Of a stretch of DNA of 64,000 nt, positions 1-10,298 are shown piece by piece. The notes under the pieces are model-generated. The model was given only the letters and a program-made list of their open reading frames with translations, had not been told where the DNA came from and made no database searches. Position 1 is the first letter of the stretch; each line of letters begins with the position of its first letter. A program made the position numbers and the translations under genes. Origin of the DNA: Rhizomys pruinosus (Eukaryota; Chordata; Mammalia; Rodentia; Spalacidae); assembly GCA_009823505.1 (NCBI GenBank), contig VZQC01009555.1, forward strand, positions 183,542-247,541, in the 5' to 3' direction.

Positions 1-560
1 CCAGAACTAAACTGAGAGATTGTCTGCCTGAAGGCAGGATACAGCCTCAGAAAATGCAAGAAGGGAAGAACAGCATGTGGATTTCGGCCATGCATGACTA
101 AAGGACTATTCAGACGATTATTAAACTACTACAGCTGGTGCCCAATGTGGAGCTTGAACTCTCCACCAAGAGAAGGAAAAAGGAATAAGGTATTCCCATG
201 GGCTGTCTCTCTCAGCCTTTTTCCTCCAATGTGAGAGGAAAATCTCAGAGGGTTTTACCACGAAAAGAGGAGAAATACCCACCTGATGTAGGATTCAGGG
301 TAGCAGCAAAGCTTGGCCTATTTTCATGGAAAAAATTCTTTTTTTCATGAGAAATTATTTTATTCTGCTTTCAGTCTCTCTTCACTATATGGCCAGCTCA
401 GCACATCTCTGTGGAAATAATTCTCTTTTCCCATGAGATAGGTCTTTGAACTGTCTGTTTCCCTAACCGCTAGAATTTCCTGCCTTTCTTTATCATGGAA
501 AACAAACAGACATGCCAAAAGACCCAATGGCAACAAAACAAATTAATCAAAACATCTAAA
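1..560 (+). mobile_element. ERVK-like provirus fragment: LTR 3' end, primer site, leader, gag start
   Basis: Positions 1-133 resemble the last part of the LTR at 24807-25377 and end in ACA. The 18 bases at 136-153 (tggtgcccaatgtggagc) match a tRNA-Lys primer-binding site apart from changes that look like CpG decay. The following leader aligns by eye with 25380-25740 of the large provirus, including the phrases around 'gggttttacca' and 'tttccctaac'. A gag-like ATG lies at 495, at the same place as the gag ATG at 25738. Homology fades after about 560. The provirus may be truncated by the window edge on its left. No coding capacity remains. Confidence 0.75.
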
Positions 561-801
561 GGATGGCCAGAAACTTTTCAAAGTCGAGGAAAACTGTAAC
601 AGAGCAGACCTAATAAACTCAACAGCTTCCAAGTAAAAGAAACGTGAGATGTCCTGCCAAAACATGGCCTAAGAGTCGATGTACAAACACAACAAAGTCT
701 CATCAAGGCACTGAGAAAAACAATTCAGTGATAAACATGATAAGAATATCCTTCTGTTTTTCTCTAAAAGCATTTGAACCAGAAAATAAGTAAAAAAAAA
801 A

Positions 802-947
802 TTTGGTCTTTTCAAGACAGGGCCTCCCTGTAGCCCCAGCTGTCCTGGAACTCACTCTGTAGACCAGGCTGGCCTTGAACTCATAAAGATCCTCCTGCCT
901 CTGCCTCCCAAGTGCTAGGATTAAAGGTGTGCACCATCACGCCCAGC
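802..947 (-). mobile_element. B1 SINE
   Basis: Full-length B1 (7SL-derived) in minus orientation, read here from its internal end back to the 'gcctcccaagtgctaggattaaaggtgtgc'-type head. The short sequence 'aataagtaaa' occurs on both sides (about 784-793 and 949-958), a probable target-site duplication. The RNA polymerase III promoter boxes are in the right-hand part. It is moderately diverged from a consensus B1. Confidence 0.9.
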
Positions 948-983
948 TAATAAGTAAATTTTAAGGTATTTAAAGGAAAAGCA

Positions 984-1205
984 GGATCTGGAGAGATGGT
1001 TCAGCAGTTCAGAGCACTGACTGCTCTTATAGAGGACCTGGGTTCAGTTCCCAGCACCCACATGGTGATTAAAAACCATCCATACCTCCATTTCCGTTGA
1101 ATCCAACACCCTCTTCTGACATGCACTGGCATTGCAGGGCATGGGTGCACTTAACATTCATGCAAGAAATACACTTATACACAGAAAATAAAAATAATAA
1201 TATTT
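984..1205 (+). mobile_element. B2-type SINE
   Basis: A tRNA-derived head ('gagagatggttcagcagttc', then 'gaggacctgggttcagttcc') is followed by the B2 body 'cagcacccacatggtg', the segment near 'ccctcttctgac', and an A-rich tail. It is more diverged than the copies at 28285 or 53181. Similar A/G-rich sequence on the two sides ('taaaggaaaa' and 'taaaaaggaaaa') may be a worn target duplication. Confidence 0.85.
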
Positions 1206-1364
1206 TAAAAAGGAAAATCTTTAAGTCTATATTTCTGTATCTTGTGAAAATCCCTTCCTAGCATAAAGTTTGAACACCAATATTTTCCATAAACAAAATG
1301 TCAGTAAAATAAATCATTAGCAGACATGTTTGAACTGTATGGATGTAATTGTATCATAGGCATA

Positions 1365-1515
1365 CATTGTCCATGGAGGACAGAAGAGGACATCAGATCC
1401 CATGAAATGGGAGTTACAGATAGTTGTTACACATCTCATGGTGACAGGGAAGCAAAGCTATTTCCTCTGCAAGAGCAGCCAGTGCTCTTACCCACTGAGC
1501 CATCTCTCCAGTCCA
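1365..1515 (-). mobile_element. Old B2/B3-type SINE fragment
   Basis: The right end reads 'cactgagccatctctccag', the reverse complement of the tRNA-like head of B2-family SINEs. The body continues leftwards to 'gaggacagaagaggacatc'. Both ends are worn and no target duplication is visible. Confidence 0.75.
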
Positions 1516-1790
1516 GCAACATGATTGTTTTAAATCCAACCACATGACTTATTTTATTAAATGCAAATCATCTAGCCATTCCAATGAAAAGAAGGAGATT
1601 AGATGTTGGATAAGAATGTAAGACATGGTGCTGGCAAGCAAAGTAATTCATTTAAACACAAGAGACAGAATATGGAGAGTATTGTGTATAGTAACTAAAA
1701 GAAAAGTAGAGCAATTAGAGTATTGTTAGACAAAGTAGACAGCAAACCAGTGTTAGAATGAGTTCAACACATGAGAAGGACCCACACATC

Positions 1791-2030
1791 ACGGGGCACA
1801 GTAGGTCATACTGGTAACCCCAGCATTCTAAAGGCTGAATCCAGAAGATTACAAATCCAAGGCCAGAAGTGGCTACACAGTAAGTTCTATTCTAGCATAT
1901 TTAAGTTAGCAAAACCTTATCTCAAAATGATAAATGAAAAATGGTCTGAAGATGTAGGTCAGTGGTAGAATACTTGTCTAGCATGTGTGGGACGCTAGGT
2001 TCAATCCTCAGTACTGAGGTGGGGTGAGGG
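1791..2030 (+). mobile_element. Degenerate B1 followed by an ID-type SINE
   Basis: Positions 1791-1927 carry a worn B1 ('aaccccagcattct', 'aatccaaggccag', 'ccttatctcaaaa'). Immediately after, 1936-2012 matches an ID/tRNA-Ala-like unit ('gatgtaggtcagtggtagaa', 'acttgtctagcatgtg', 'aggttcaatcctcag'). The order B1 then ID suggests either a dimeric SINE or two independent insertions. A purine-rich stretch (2030-2135) takes the place of an A-tail. Confidence 0.6.
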
Positions 2031-2135
2031 GGAGGAGAAAGAGGGAAGGGAAAGGGGAAAAGGGAGGAGTGAGTGGAGAGAAGTGAAGAGAAATGGAGGG
2101 AGGAAGGGGGAAGGAGACTGAGGGGGAGGGGATGG
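2031..2135. repeat. Purine-rich (GGGGA/GGAGA) low-complexity tract
   Basis: About 100 bases of almost pure A/G on the plus strand at the 3' end of the B1-ID unit. It probably grew from the SINE's A-rich tail. Short open frames across it reflect composition only. Confidence 0.85.
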
Positions 2136-2402
2136 AACCCAGCAATAACGAATGTAATGCACATGAAAAATAACCAATAGGATGAAGGAGAAAATTTTGT
2201 AACAATTATAGTTGGGTATTTCAGTACTAATTCATAATTGATTCATAATTGATAGAACAAAGAGAAATTAAGCATTCACTTATTTAGACCTATTAGTGAA
2301 CATATTTAATGTATGTAGAATGCATTAGAAACTGAGCCAGCTGCTATGTTTAGAACTGGGAAAAGAACAGACAGTCTGAGATTTACACTGTAGTGAGGTG
2401 GG

Positions 2403-2570
2403 CTGGTTTACTAAGCACTTACTCTTTGCCAATCCCTGTACCTACCTAAGTCATCCCCATAGCCAGCCTCCAGGCTGGCACCTTTATTTATTATGTCCTG
2501 CACCAAGCCCAGGCAGACAGGAGTGCTGAGGCTGGGTAGCATGGGTGAGGTGACACAGAAAACAGCCCAA
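2403..2570 (+). mobile_element. Ancient MIR SINE
   Basis: The run 'tttactaagcacttactctt', followed by 'gccaatccctgt', then 'cattcatc'-like and 'cccca' segments, follows the order of a mammalian-wide MIR element in plus orientation. Divergence is high, as expected for a family that predates rodents. Boundaries are approximate. Confidence 0.6.
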
Positions 2571-2955
2571 CCTGTCCACCAGCACACATCCTGACACTTC
2601 TCCAATAGTGCTCACATAAGAATATTTACATATTTGGAGTAACCCTAGATTATTGAATAATTCCCAATGAATGCAGAAAGATTTGAGTTATATGCAGATT
2701 CATCCATGAGGAGAAAACCGAATCAGTATGCAAATAATAGAGATGAGTTCAGAATTCAACACATATTTTGAAATTTTAGATATACTCATATAACCCATGA
2801 ATAAAAGTTTTGAAATACATAATCAAAACTAAGGTGTACTTTGAGTTAAATAAAAGCTGAAACAGAATTTCAAAGGCTACAGATTTCACATGTATGCCAT
2901 CCTTCACAAAGCCATTCTAATTCTGTTTTTGATGATACATTAGATTCTAGTTTCT
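2571..2955. other. Unassigned A+T-rich stretch
   Basis: No repeat family, coding frame or RNA gene recognised here. A+T-rich unique-looking sequence. Confidence 0.4.
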
Positions 2956-2956
2956 G

Positions 2957-3058
2957 TTTCTCTTCTCTCTCTCCTTCTCTCTCATCTCTCTCCTATTTCT
3001 CTCCCCTCTCTTCTCTCTCCCTCTTTCTCCTCTCACACTCTCTTTCCTCTCTCCTCCC
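2957..3058. repeat. CT-rich low-complexity tract
   Basis: About 100 bases of pyrimidine (CTCT, CCTCTC, TTCTCT) on the plus strand. It resembles an imperfect microsatellite. Confidence 0.9.
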
Positions 3059-3949
3059 AACACTCTTATGTCTAGACTTTAAACAAGCATAAGGACATTC
3101 AAGAAGAAATTATGTCTTTGTGTAACAGTAGTTTTTAACTGCAGTTTCACAGTTGTTAAGATGTCTAGGACATAATTCCATTGTTTTAAATTTCTATGTA
3201 AATTATAATTAACATTATCATGTGGTGTATTGACTATAAAAGCTGACAACTCAATAGCATAAATCACAAACTACAGCTATAAATATCAATATCAAACAAC
3301 TATATGCACATCTTCAGAGAACACTACAATAGGCTGATCCTAGACACCTGTCTTTTATAAGTTAACAATATATTTTGGTCTCTGTTTTCATCTTCTTTAA
3401 GACTTTGGAGAAAATTCATTGGAAATCCCCCAGATATATCCCCAGAGTGATTACAATGAAATTATAATCAGAAAGGGAAGAACACAGATGGCTCAGTCCT
3501 TTCAGAGCTATGCTCATACATTTTTGGAATGAATATTTTATTTCATAATACTTAAATAAGCAATAACAATGACATATTAAATTTCTACTTTTCCTGGCCC
3601 ATCCAAAAGTAAGCTCTGGAGATAGGACACTTTAATTTTAGCAGGTCACCAATGAAGCAAATTGAACATTTGTTTGTCATCTGTTAAAATGTGTTTTTGA
3701 AAATGTTTGAAAGGGAAACAAAAAGCCAGAGGCTTATTTCAAGCTACAGTGATGAATTCATAAAGTAGTGGGTTAAAGAGAAACCAGAGACAGGCAAAAA
3801 TACTCCACAGTGTGACTCCTTTATATAAGGAAAACTGACAGAATAGCAAAGATAATTCTATAGTAACAATCCTCTCAGCACATGGTGACAGAACACTGAA
3901 CATCCACATGCAAAACAAAATCCGAATGTCTGGTCCATTTCCTGTTTAT
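3059..3949. other. Unassigned stretch
   Basis: A+T-rich sequence with no repeat family or coding frame I can support. Open frames are short and show no recognisable domain. Confidence 0.4.
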
Positions 3950-3964
3950 AGAAATGAAATATCA

Positions 3965-4724
3965 GGCAAATATAGGTCTCCTTGAGTCAAGCAAGACTCC
4001 TCCATCAGCACCAGCTACACCTCACCTGCCTGGAAATACTGTGCAGCAGCGGCAGCCATATGTCTGTATATCCCAAATCTAATTGGCTATTGGCTCTCTC
4101 CTTGGAGGAATAACCCACGGCTGATGCCACAAGCTTACATCCTCTAGTGGTTAGGAGATGTTATAAGCCACAGTAAAACCCTGTCATATATTACAGAAAA
4201 AAACGTAATTCATGGATTAACATACCATCCAAACATCTGTGTCTATACCAAAGTAACCTACCATAACAATTAGTACTGTTTAAATACCAATATATCTAAT
4301 TGCTTGTGCTTCATTAGTAGGATTGAAAGGTTATTCCTGGACAAACTGTCAGCCAATGAAAAGGAAAAAGCCAGAATTGACCAGAGTCCAAAACAACAGC
4401 TCCAGAGAAAGTAGACTGTTTTGCTTCTTGTCCACCTGTGCCCCTTTTCTAAGCCTAGGGAACAATCTGCAGAAGAGGGAGTGTGGTAGAATGTAAGGGC
4501 TGTGATTGGGGTAAATGGTGAAACTAGAGCAATATAGACTGGACACTTATTTGATCAACTGACTGAACATACAAGCCCCCCCAAGCTGAATGGTGGGACC
4601 CTTGGGCTGTGTGGGTTTGGGCACAACTGCTTACAAATTGGTTTTACATGAAGGATGCTTGTACTCATAAATTATTACTTGTTGTTAAAAATGAAAAAAA
4701 AATAAATAAAGAAGTAATAAAAAA
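3965..4724 (+). mobile_element. LINE-derived retroposon, 'family X' copy 1, with A-tail and 15-bp target duplication
   Basis: A 760-bp element ends in an A-rich tail (about 4690-4724). It is flanked by perfect direct repeats 'agaaatgaaatatca' at 3950-3964 and 4725-4739, the signature of LINE-1-mediated insertion. The body is shared with 13905-14838 (inverted) and 17350-18775, so it belongs to a multicopy family. The phrase 'accataacaa' followed by 'actgtt' and 'tatctaattg' recurs in the LINE-1 3' untranslated region at 61156-61205. I therefore infer a LINE-1 3'-end subfamily, 5'-truncated. It has no coding potential. Confidence 0.7.
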
Positions 4725-4739
4725 AGAAATGAAATATCA

Positions 4740-5120
4740 TGTATAAAACATTTTAAATTCTAAGGAAAACAGTGGAGAAAATTGTGTTACCAATAGTTTA
4801 GTCTAACAGTTCTGTGATGTAACACAATAGGCCTTAAGAAAACAAATTCCTCAAAACAAAATCTTTCTCTTCGAAGAAATTAATGTGAATCTAAAACCTG
4901 TTTTGGAATTAACCTATAGTTTATTCTCAGACTCTGTCATTTTGGTATATGTGTGGAGGGCTTACAAGTGTAGTTTGGAGTAATACAAAATTAAAGGGAA
5001 CAAAACAAAAGACTTGTTCAAATAACTGACCTAAACAGTAAACTTCTGCATTGAAAAGTTATAAAAAGATTAAGAAGAATGGGAAAATGGAACAACATGT
5101 ATGACAGTGTGTGTGCTCTG
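4740..5120. other. Unassigned stretch upstream of a LINE-1 end
   Basis: No coding frame. The right part may be further LINE-1 3' untranslated sequence leading into 5121-5215, but I cannot show this. Confidence 0.3.
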
Positions 5121-5215
5121 GTGGGGAGGAGCGTGGAAGGAGGAAACGGATCTAAACATGACTGAGAAAGGTTGTATGGAATTCACAAAAGCTCAATAAA
5201 AAATAAAAAATAAAT
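5121..5215 (+). mobile_element. LINE-1 3' terminus fragment
   Basis: The sequence 'ggggaggagcgtggaaggag', then 'aggatctaa'-like and 'gaaaggttgtatggaattc' segments, ends in 'caataaaaaataaaaaataa'. The same pattern closes the LINE-1 at 59504-62090 (62020-62090). This is the extreme 3' end of a LINE-1 with an A-rich tail. Confidence 0.6.
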
Positions 5216-5814
5216 TATCAAGTGAATGAAAGCAAGCCACCAACGGGAAGGAAACATTTGCAAAGTGCATACTGCACGAATCAATTTTTGTCTCGTTCCT
5301 TTTTAAAATAAGCATTTTTACATTCCCTGAGAACTTATGTAATGTATTTTGATGAGCTTGACCCCAACTCTTCTCTTTTACTCATCTCATGACAGACCAC
5401 AGCACTCAGGCCCTCACACAGGCTCAGGGTTCCTGCACAAGATCAAAGCAGTCAATATTCTGACATGGTGGGGAGGGGCTCAGGAGCCTCCACCCTCTAG
5501 GTGAAGAGCTCGCACTGCAATGGATGGACTCACAAGGGAAATGAACATGAAATGTACCAGAATTTTGCAGAAGTCTGTATAAAAAGCCTCAGTTGTTTTT
5601 TAACAACATGAGTAGAGTGGATCAAAACTTTACAGGACAAATATGATGTCAAATGTGGTCATGGAATGAGAGACATTACTCATGAGGAAATGCATACCAT
5701 AACTTCTCATTAAAAAGAAAGACAACTTTGATTAGAGTAATGGGAATTACCAAGAAAAACTGTACCTTGCATTGGGTAGATATGGAGAAAGCTGAACAGG
5801 TACATTCCTTGAGG
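5216..5814. other. Unassigned stretch
   Basis: No recognised repeat or gene. It contains the beginning of an open frame that runs into the old LINE-1 fragment at 5815; I do not regard that frame as a gene. Confidence 0.4.
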
Positions 5815-6115
5815 CAATGTAAAAATTATAAAACTACTTTGGACAACAGTGTAGGAGTACTTTGGAAAGTTACATATTCACTTACTGTCCTACAGCTTTC
5901 TCATCATTTGGTATTTACTCAAGAGAGAGCTAAAATTACCTGCCTATACAAGCATGTATTCATTAGCAGTCATTATGAGTTTATTAGCAGGAGACAAACC
6001 TGGAAACAATAAATGTCCATTTAGCGGTGACTACTTTTACAAGTTATATCATATACTCATAAGAGACACAACTTCATAAGAAAAGTAAAAAAGAAAACCC
6101 TACTTATTTAAACAG
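5815..6115 (+). mobile_element. Old mammalian LINE-1 ORF2 3' fragment
   Basis: The stretch has the order of the end of LINE-1 ORF2: an 'actactttggacaacagt' segment, 'ggtatttactcaagagag', 'attagcagtcattatgag' and 'cctggaaacaataaatgtcc'. It differs strongly from the younger LINE-1 copies in the window, so it is an ancient (L1M-like) insertion. A 94-codon open frame across 5728-6012 is a by-product. Confidence 0.65.
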
Positions 6116-6219
6116 GATCTATAACTTCAAGTATTCTGAGTGGAAAATGTTAAGTGAAACAATACATGTTGTATTTAATTGTTAAAAAACTATAGAATAT
6201 TTTAAATTTATTAACTTAA

Positions 6220-6417
6220 TTTTATATGTATGAGTGTATTCTCTGAACATATGTAAGTGCACCAGTGCCCTGCAATGCCTATGGTGGTCAGAAGGCATTG
6301 GATTCCCCTAAAACTGGAATTACAGTTACCATGAAGGTGCTGGGAATGAAACCCAGGTCCACTGCAAGCCGCAAGAGCAGCCAGTGCTCTTCACCACTGA
6401 GCCATCTCTCCAGGCTC
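6220..6417 (-). mobile_element. B2-type SINE
   Basis: The minus-orientation head 'cactgagccatctctccagg' is at the right end, with B2 body segments 'gtgctgggaatgaaacccag' and 'tcagaaggcattggattccc' further left. It is a moderately diverged older copy without the 17-bp duplication described for 28285. Confidence 0.85.
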
Positions 6418-6559
6418 CAAAACTCTGGAAACTTTAAAGCAGTATGGCATGTAGTGAGATGAACTCCATCAGTTTTTTTTTTTTTCTGGTTATAGAGGAA
6501 ACAAAGAATGAGAAATCAGTCCTTGTGGGATATTGTTGTAGCTTTATCCATAACTTTCT

Positions 6560-6943
6560 TGCATCTCATGTATGAAAGGCTTGGGGACCTACAGATGGGC
6601 TTCAAGAAGAGATTTGATCCTGAAAGCTGTGACAGAGCACTATATTAATCCAGGATGGGTTCATGATGTGGTAGAATTACTGGAAGATGCTGAAGAAGTC
6701 ACAGCCAGGAGCTAGCTACAGGGGTTCAAACCATGGGCAGGACATGCCCTGGAAAGACATACCTCGTCGCCAGCTCCTTCCTTGTGCTCTGTTTTCTGTC
6801 TGCCATATGGCAAGCGCCTCTGCTCTATCTCATGCTCTCCATTACCATCCTCTGCCTCACTGCCAGCCAAGTGACCATGGAGACCTCAGAAACCATCAGA
6901 GGAAAATTCTTTCCTCCTTTAAGTCGTTTCTTTCAGGTTTTTG
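6560..6943 (+). mobile_element. MaLR-type LTR (old)
   Basis: The right-hand part shows the conserved MaLR LTR end: 'gaaaccatcagaggaaaatt', then 'tttcctcctttaag' and 'tttctttcaggtttttg'. The left part is poorly matched. It is most likely an old MLT/ORR1-like LTR. A 116-codon frame at 6733-7083 crosses it and a TA repeat and is not a gene. Confidence 0.55.
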
Positions 6944-6947
6944 ACGA

Positions 6948-7047
6948 TATTATAGATAGAGATAAGATAATAGATATATCATATAACTATAATATATATA
7001 ATACTATATCTATATATATATATATACTATATATATCTATATATATA
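6948..7047. repeat. TA-rich microsatellite
   Basis: Imperfect (TA)n and (TATC/GATA)n between two MaLR LTR pieces. Confidence 0.9.
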
Positions 7048-7398
7048 TGGTGGTTCAATCAGAATCTCCCCCACAGTATCTGACACTGGGTCCGCAGTTC
7101 CTGGGGCTGCTCCAAGAGAATCCTGGAAACTTTATGGTGTGTCCACGCTGGAGGAAGCCTGTCAGTGGGGGCGGGCTTTGAGAGTTGGAAGCCATGTTGA
7201 ACTTCTAGTTTCCCTCCCTGTTTCCTATGCATGCTTGAAGATGTGAGGGCTCAGCCGCCTTCCAGCTGCCCCTGCTGCAGTGCCTGCCCTCTACAATGGA
7301 CCTTTATCCCTCTGGAACCACAAGCCAAATAAAATGTCCCTTCTTTAAGTCGCTGTGATCATGGTTTTTATCACAGCAACAGAAAAGTAACTAACACA
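7048..7398 (+). mobile_element. MaLR-type LTR (ORR1/MT-like)
   Basis: It starts with 'tggtggttcaatcagaat' and runs through 'gggggcgggctttgag', 'atggacctttatccctctgg' and a polyadenylation signal in 'gccaaataaaatg'. It closes with 'agtaactaacaca'. These parts follow the rodent MaLR LTR layout in plus orientation. It appears to be a solo LTR, since no internal region follows. Confidence 0.8.
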
Positions 7399-8679
7399 GT
7401 TGAGAATATGGATTATTTTGTTATCATAAAAATCATTTTAACTTATGATTAATTATAATATTGGAAAGGACTCAGAGTAACACTGACACTTAATGTAGCT
7501 ATAATATTGAAACGGATATTCCTTTGCTTCAGATGTTTGATAAGCAAAAACCCTGTAGTAAGCAGTTACCCGTGCTTCTCAAGAGCCTCACGCTTGTTCA
7601 TAACAGGGAACAGCTTCAGAAGTCTAGGATTTTATGTGATAAAGTTAATGGATATGCAAAATGAAGTATGTAAGTGATCCTGGCAGTTTTTCTTAAGTCA
7701 GTAAATACAAAAATAATTCTTCTCTCTTCACCACAATGACAAATATGGTTATATAATTTGTGACATACATATAATATTGTTTAGTCAAAAAAATATTTAG
7801 GCTTCTTCATAGTTTTAAAATCTCATACACTGACACTCCTTTTCTAGGATGAGAGCAGATACAGTGATTGAAACTTCCCTGAGTAAACCCTGAAGGGCGG
7901 TGAGATTTCCGGATTGGGCTTTCTGTAAAACAGCAAGGACGGGGCCATAGAAAAGACAGAGTGAGACACACGCACTTCTACGTGGTGAGACACGCTTCCA
8001 CACGGGACCGCAAATGTGTTTTCTCCACAGGGCTACTCAGTATTCCTGTCAGAAAGGTCCTGGTAGGTGAGGTGTGGGAGGTGGGATGAAATAGATTTAA
8101 TAATGAAGATCTCCAACACTTCACAAAAAGCACAGCAGGCTCTGCAGAATTGCAAGCTAAGTATAGCTAACCTTATAATTCTTGCTTTTCATGAGTTTTA
8201 AGGATCTTCAACAATGCACTCAGATAAATGTGGCTTTTTAAAGAAACAGTTTTTAAGATGAAAGGAGTCTATAGACGATGACTTGGGGGTTGCAGACACT
8301 TCCAGGAAGGGAGGTGTCCAATGGCCCCTCATTTCTACAGTATTCTAAAATATGGTGTCAAGATCTTTGTTCTTGACAAACCCCAGGGGCTTTCTTCCCT
8401 ATTTTTGTTGACCACATTGGGAGGGGCAGTCTGTCACTGCCTTCTCTTGGTGTACACATTCTATGGCCTCCAAGACACCTCATCAGCAAACCAAGCAATG
8501 CTCCCTCTGTCTGTTTTTCTTTATTCTAGTCATATCTCCAGTTGAATCTCCTTAATGGTAGGAAAGAGCACTCATCTAATCTTTATCATAGACACTCGTG
8601 AAGAAGGTCTAACTTTGTACACCGAACTCTGTATTAGTCACCTAGTTATAAGGCACCTGAACAAGTTGAAATGATATAT
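7399..8679. other. Unassigned stretch
   Basis: About 1.3 kb without a recognised repeat. Two short open frames (7815-8003 minus, 8321-8545 plus) have no recognisable domain or supporting signals. Confidence 0.4.
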
Positions 8680-8795
8680 TGACAGAGTTGAGTGTGGTAA
8701 TACATGCCTGTACCAGCACTTGGAAGGATCATAAGTTCAAGGCCATCTTAGAATATGCAATGAATTTCATGCCTGTGTGGACTGCAAAGTAACCG
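8680..8795 (+). mobile_element. Degenerate B1-like SINE
   Basis: The order 'gagtgtggtaatacatgcct', 'gcacttggaaggatcataag' and 'ttcaaggccatctta' follows the first half of a B1. It is followed directly by the polypurine microsatellite, which probably arose from its A-tail. Confidence 0.6.
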
Positions 8796-8799
8796 CTTG

Positions 8800-9000
8800 G
8801 AAAAAAAAGAGGAAGGAAGGAAGGAAGGAAGGAAAGGAAAGGAAAGGAAAGGAAAGGAAAGGAAAGGAAAGGAAAGGAAAGGAAAGGAAGAAAGGAAGAA
8901 AGAAAGGAAGGAAGGAAGAAAAAAGAAAAAGAAAGAAAGAGGGAGGGAGGGAGGAAGGAAGGAAGGAGGGAAGGAAGGAAGGAAGGAAGGGAAAGAGAGG
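8800..9000. repeat. (GGAA)n / (GGAAA)n polypurine microsatellite
   Basis: Two hundred bases of A/G: first GGAA, then a run of GGAAA units (about 8831-8888), then GGAA and GGGA units. Overlapping Lys/Glu/Gly-rich frames of 82-97 codons on the plus strand and a Phe/Ser/Leu-rich frame on the minus strand follow from composition. They are not genes. Confidence 0.95.
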
Positions 9001-9433
9001 GACAAGATGGTGTCTTTGGTATTAGGGATAATCATGAAAGGTCTTGGAAGTCCAGAAGAGGGAGCTCTGGTAAAGCACTCTCTTTATTGAAGGTTGGAAT
9101 GGATAATATCAACATCTATTGTGAGAGGGCATGTAACATCTGGAACTTGAAATCCAGCATCAAGACAGAATGCTCCTTTTCTTGGATAAATTTTCAGTGT
9201 TTTACAATAGCAAGCAGTGGGCCTCAGAGCAGGAGCCCCTGCTTCTGAATGCAGCCCATGCAATATCTAAAGTCAATTAACACTGGTCCAGGGGCCATAA
9301 CAACAGCCAGGCCCCTTGTCTCCAGCTGACTAATCTGGCTGTGGCCTGCTTTGATGTTGCCATTTGAGCCCCATCTATAGGCACTGTCGAGTTAGTGATT
9401 TGAGGTTAACAAACCCCTTTGACTCCGAGGACA
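9001..9433. other. Unassigned stretch
   Basis: No coding frame or RNA gene. Nothing recognised. Confidence 0.4.
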
Positions 9434-9480
9434 CATGTTGGGTGGTTCACAACTACCTGTAACTCTAGCTCCAAGGGTTT
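9434..9480 (+). mobile_element. B2/B3 SINE internal fragment
   Basis: The run 'ggtggttcacaactacctg', then 'taactctagctccaag', equals the middle of a B2/B3 SINE. Both ends are missing. Confidence 0.5.
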
Positions 9481-9495
9481 TCAAAAATACAGAAC

Positions 9496-9660
9496 TGGGG
9501 GCTGGAGGGATGGCCTAGCGGTTAAGAGCGCTGACCGCTCTTGCAGAGGACCCGGGTTCGATCCCCAGCACCCACATGGCGGCTGAGAACCGTCTGTAAC
9601 TCCAATTCCAGGACAACTCCAGTTCCAGGACACACATGATTTAATGCAACAAAAAAAAAT
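9496..9660 (+). mobile_element. B2-type SINE, duplicated subfamily, 3' deleted
   Basis: A young-looking head ('gggctggagggatggcctag', 'gacccgggttcgatccccag') is followed by two adjacent copies of an 'aactccaRttcca' unit, the 17-bp duplication that marks one subfamily here. The usual 3' part is missing: after 'ccagttccaggacacacatg' the element passes into an A-run at 9648. Confidence 0.85.
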
Positions 9661-10298
9661 CTCATCAAGTTAAATGTAATAAACTGAACAATAAACAAAT
9701 CAACACTCAGAACAGGATATTTTCCATTGGAAACATGTTAGGATGAATACAGGGGCTTGCTACCATCTCACTGTGGTTTTCTCATGGGTTACTGGCCTAC
9801 ACACCCTGTGCTTTCTGTAGCCATGCAGGTGTGAGTGGAAGTCTGAACAATTAAAAACATAAACCAAAAGTCCGTCCTTTACTGTCGAGGATCATCTCCT
9901 GAGGGAGCCAGAGTGGGTGGGAGAACAAAATCCTTCAGGAAGCTCTCCACTCACTGAAGCTCATCTTAGAACCCATGGACCTCCTTGACGATGCCAACCT
10001 CCAAGAGAAACTGGCAAATGTTCTTTCTTTGGTCACCTTGAAGCTGAATAACCTCTCCGTACTTGGGATGTTCAATCACAGTACCATTACAGGCAAATTT
10101 CTTTTTGAAAGCTTTCACAAGTTTCTTTTTTGTCATAGTCATCTGCAATGCCCTGCATGGTGGTCAGTGTCTTCCTGCGTTCCGTTGCTGGATTCTTATA
10201 TGAATGTAGTCCTCAGTCCCTGCAGGGAGTAAGTTGTCACCCTTAGTTGCATCAGCAAAGGGATCGAAAGATTGGAGGTTCTGGATAGTGGATATGCG
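9661..10298 (-). pseudogene. Eif1b: Processed pseudogene of Eif1b (translation initiation factor eIF1 family)
   Basis: The parent gene encodes a small SUI1-fold factor of about 113 residues that acts on the 40S ribosome in start-codon selection. On the minus strand the coding part spans 10295 down to 9966 without introns, so it is a retrocopy. The segment ending 'QFLLEVGIVKE' points to Eif1b rather than Eif1. Defects are visible: the initiator codon has become ATA (10293-10295), one base is missing near 10175-10185 so the frame shifts, and about four residues are absent just before the terminal VHGF. Sequence left of 9966 down to about 9661 is probably its 3' untranslated region. No clear A-tail is seen. 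A B2 SINE abuts the 5' end. Confidence 0.85.

Noticed and set aside
6733..7083. 116-codon frame with a hydrophobic middle
   Set aside because: It crosses an old MaLR LTR and a TA microsatellite; the Ile/Tyr-rich end is the repeat.
8748..9090. Overlapping open frames of 82-97 codons on both strands
   Set aside because: They lie on the GGAA/GGAAA microsatellite; Lys/Glu/Arg-rich and Phe/Ser/Leu-rich products follow from composition alone.
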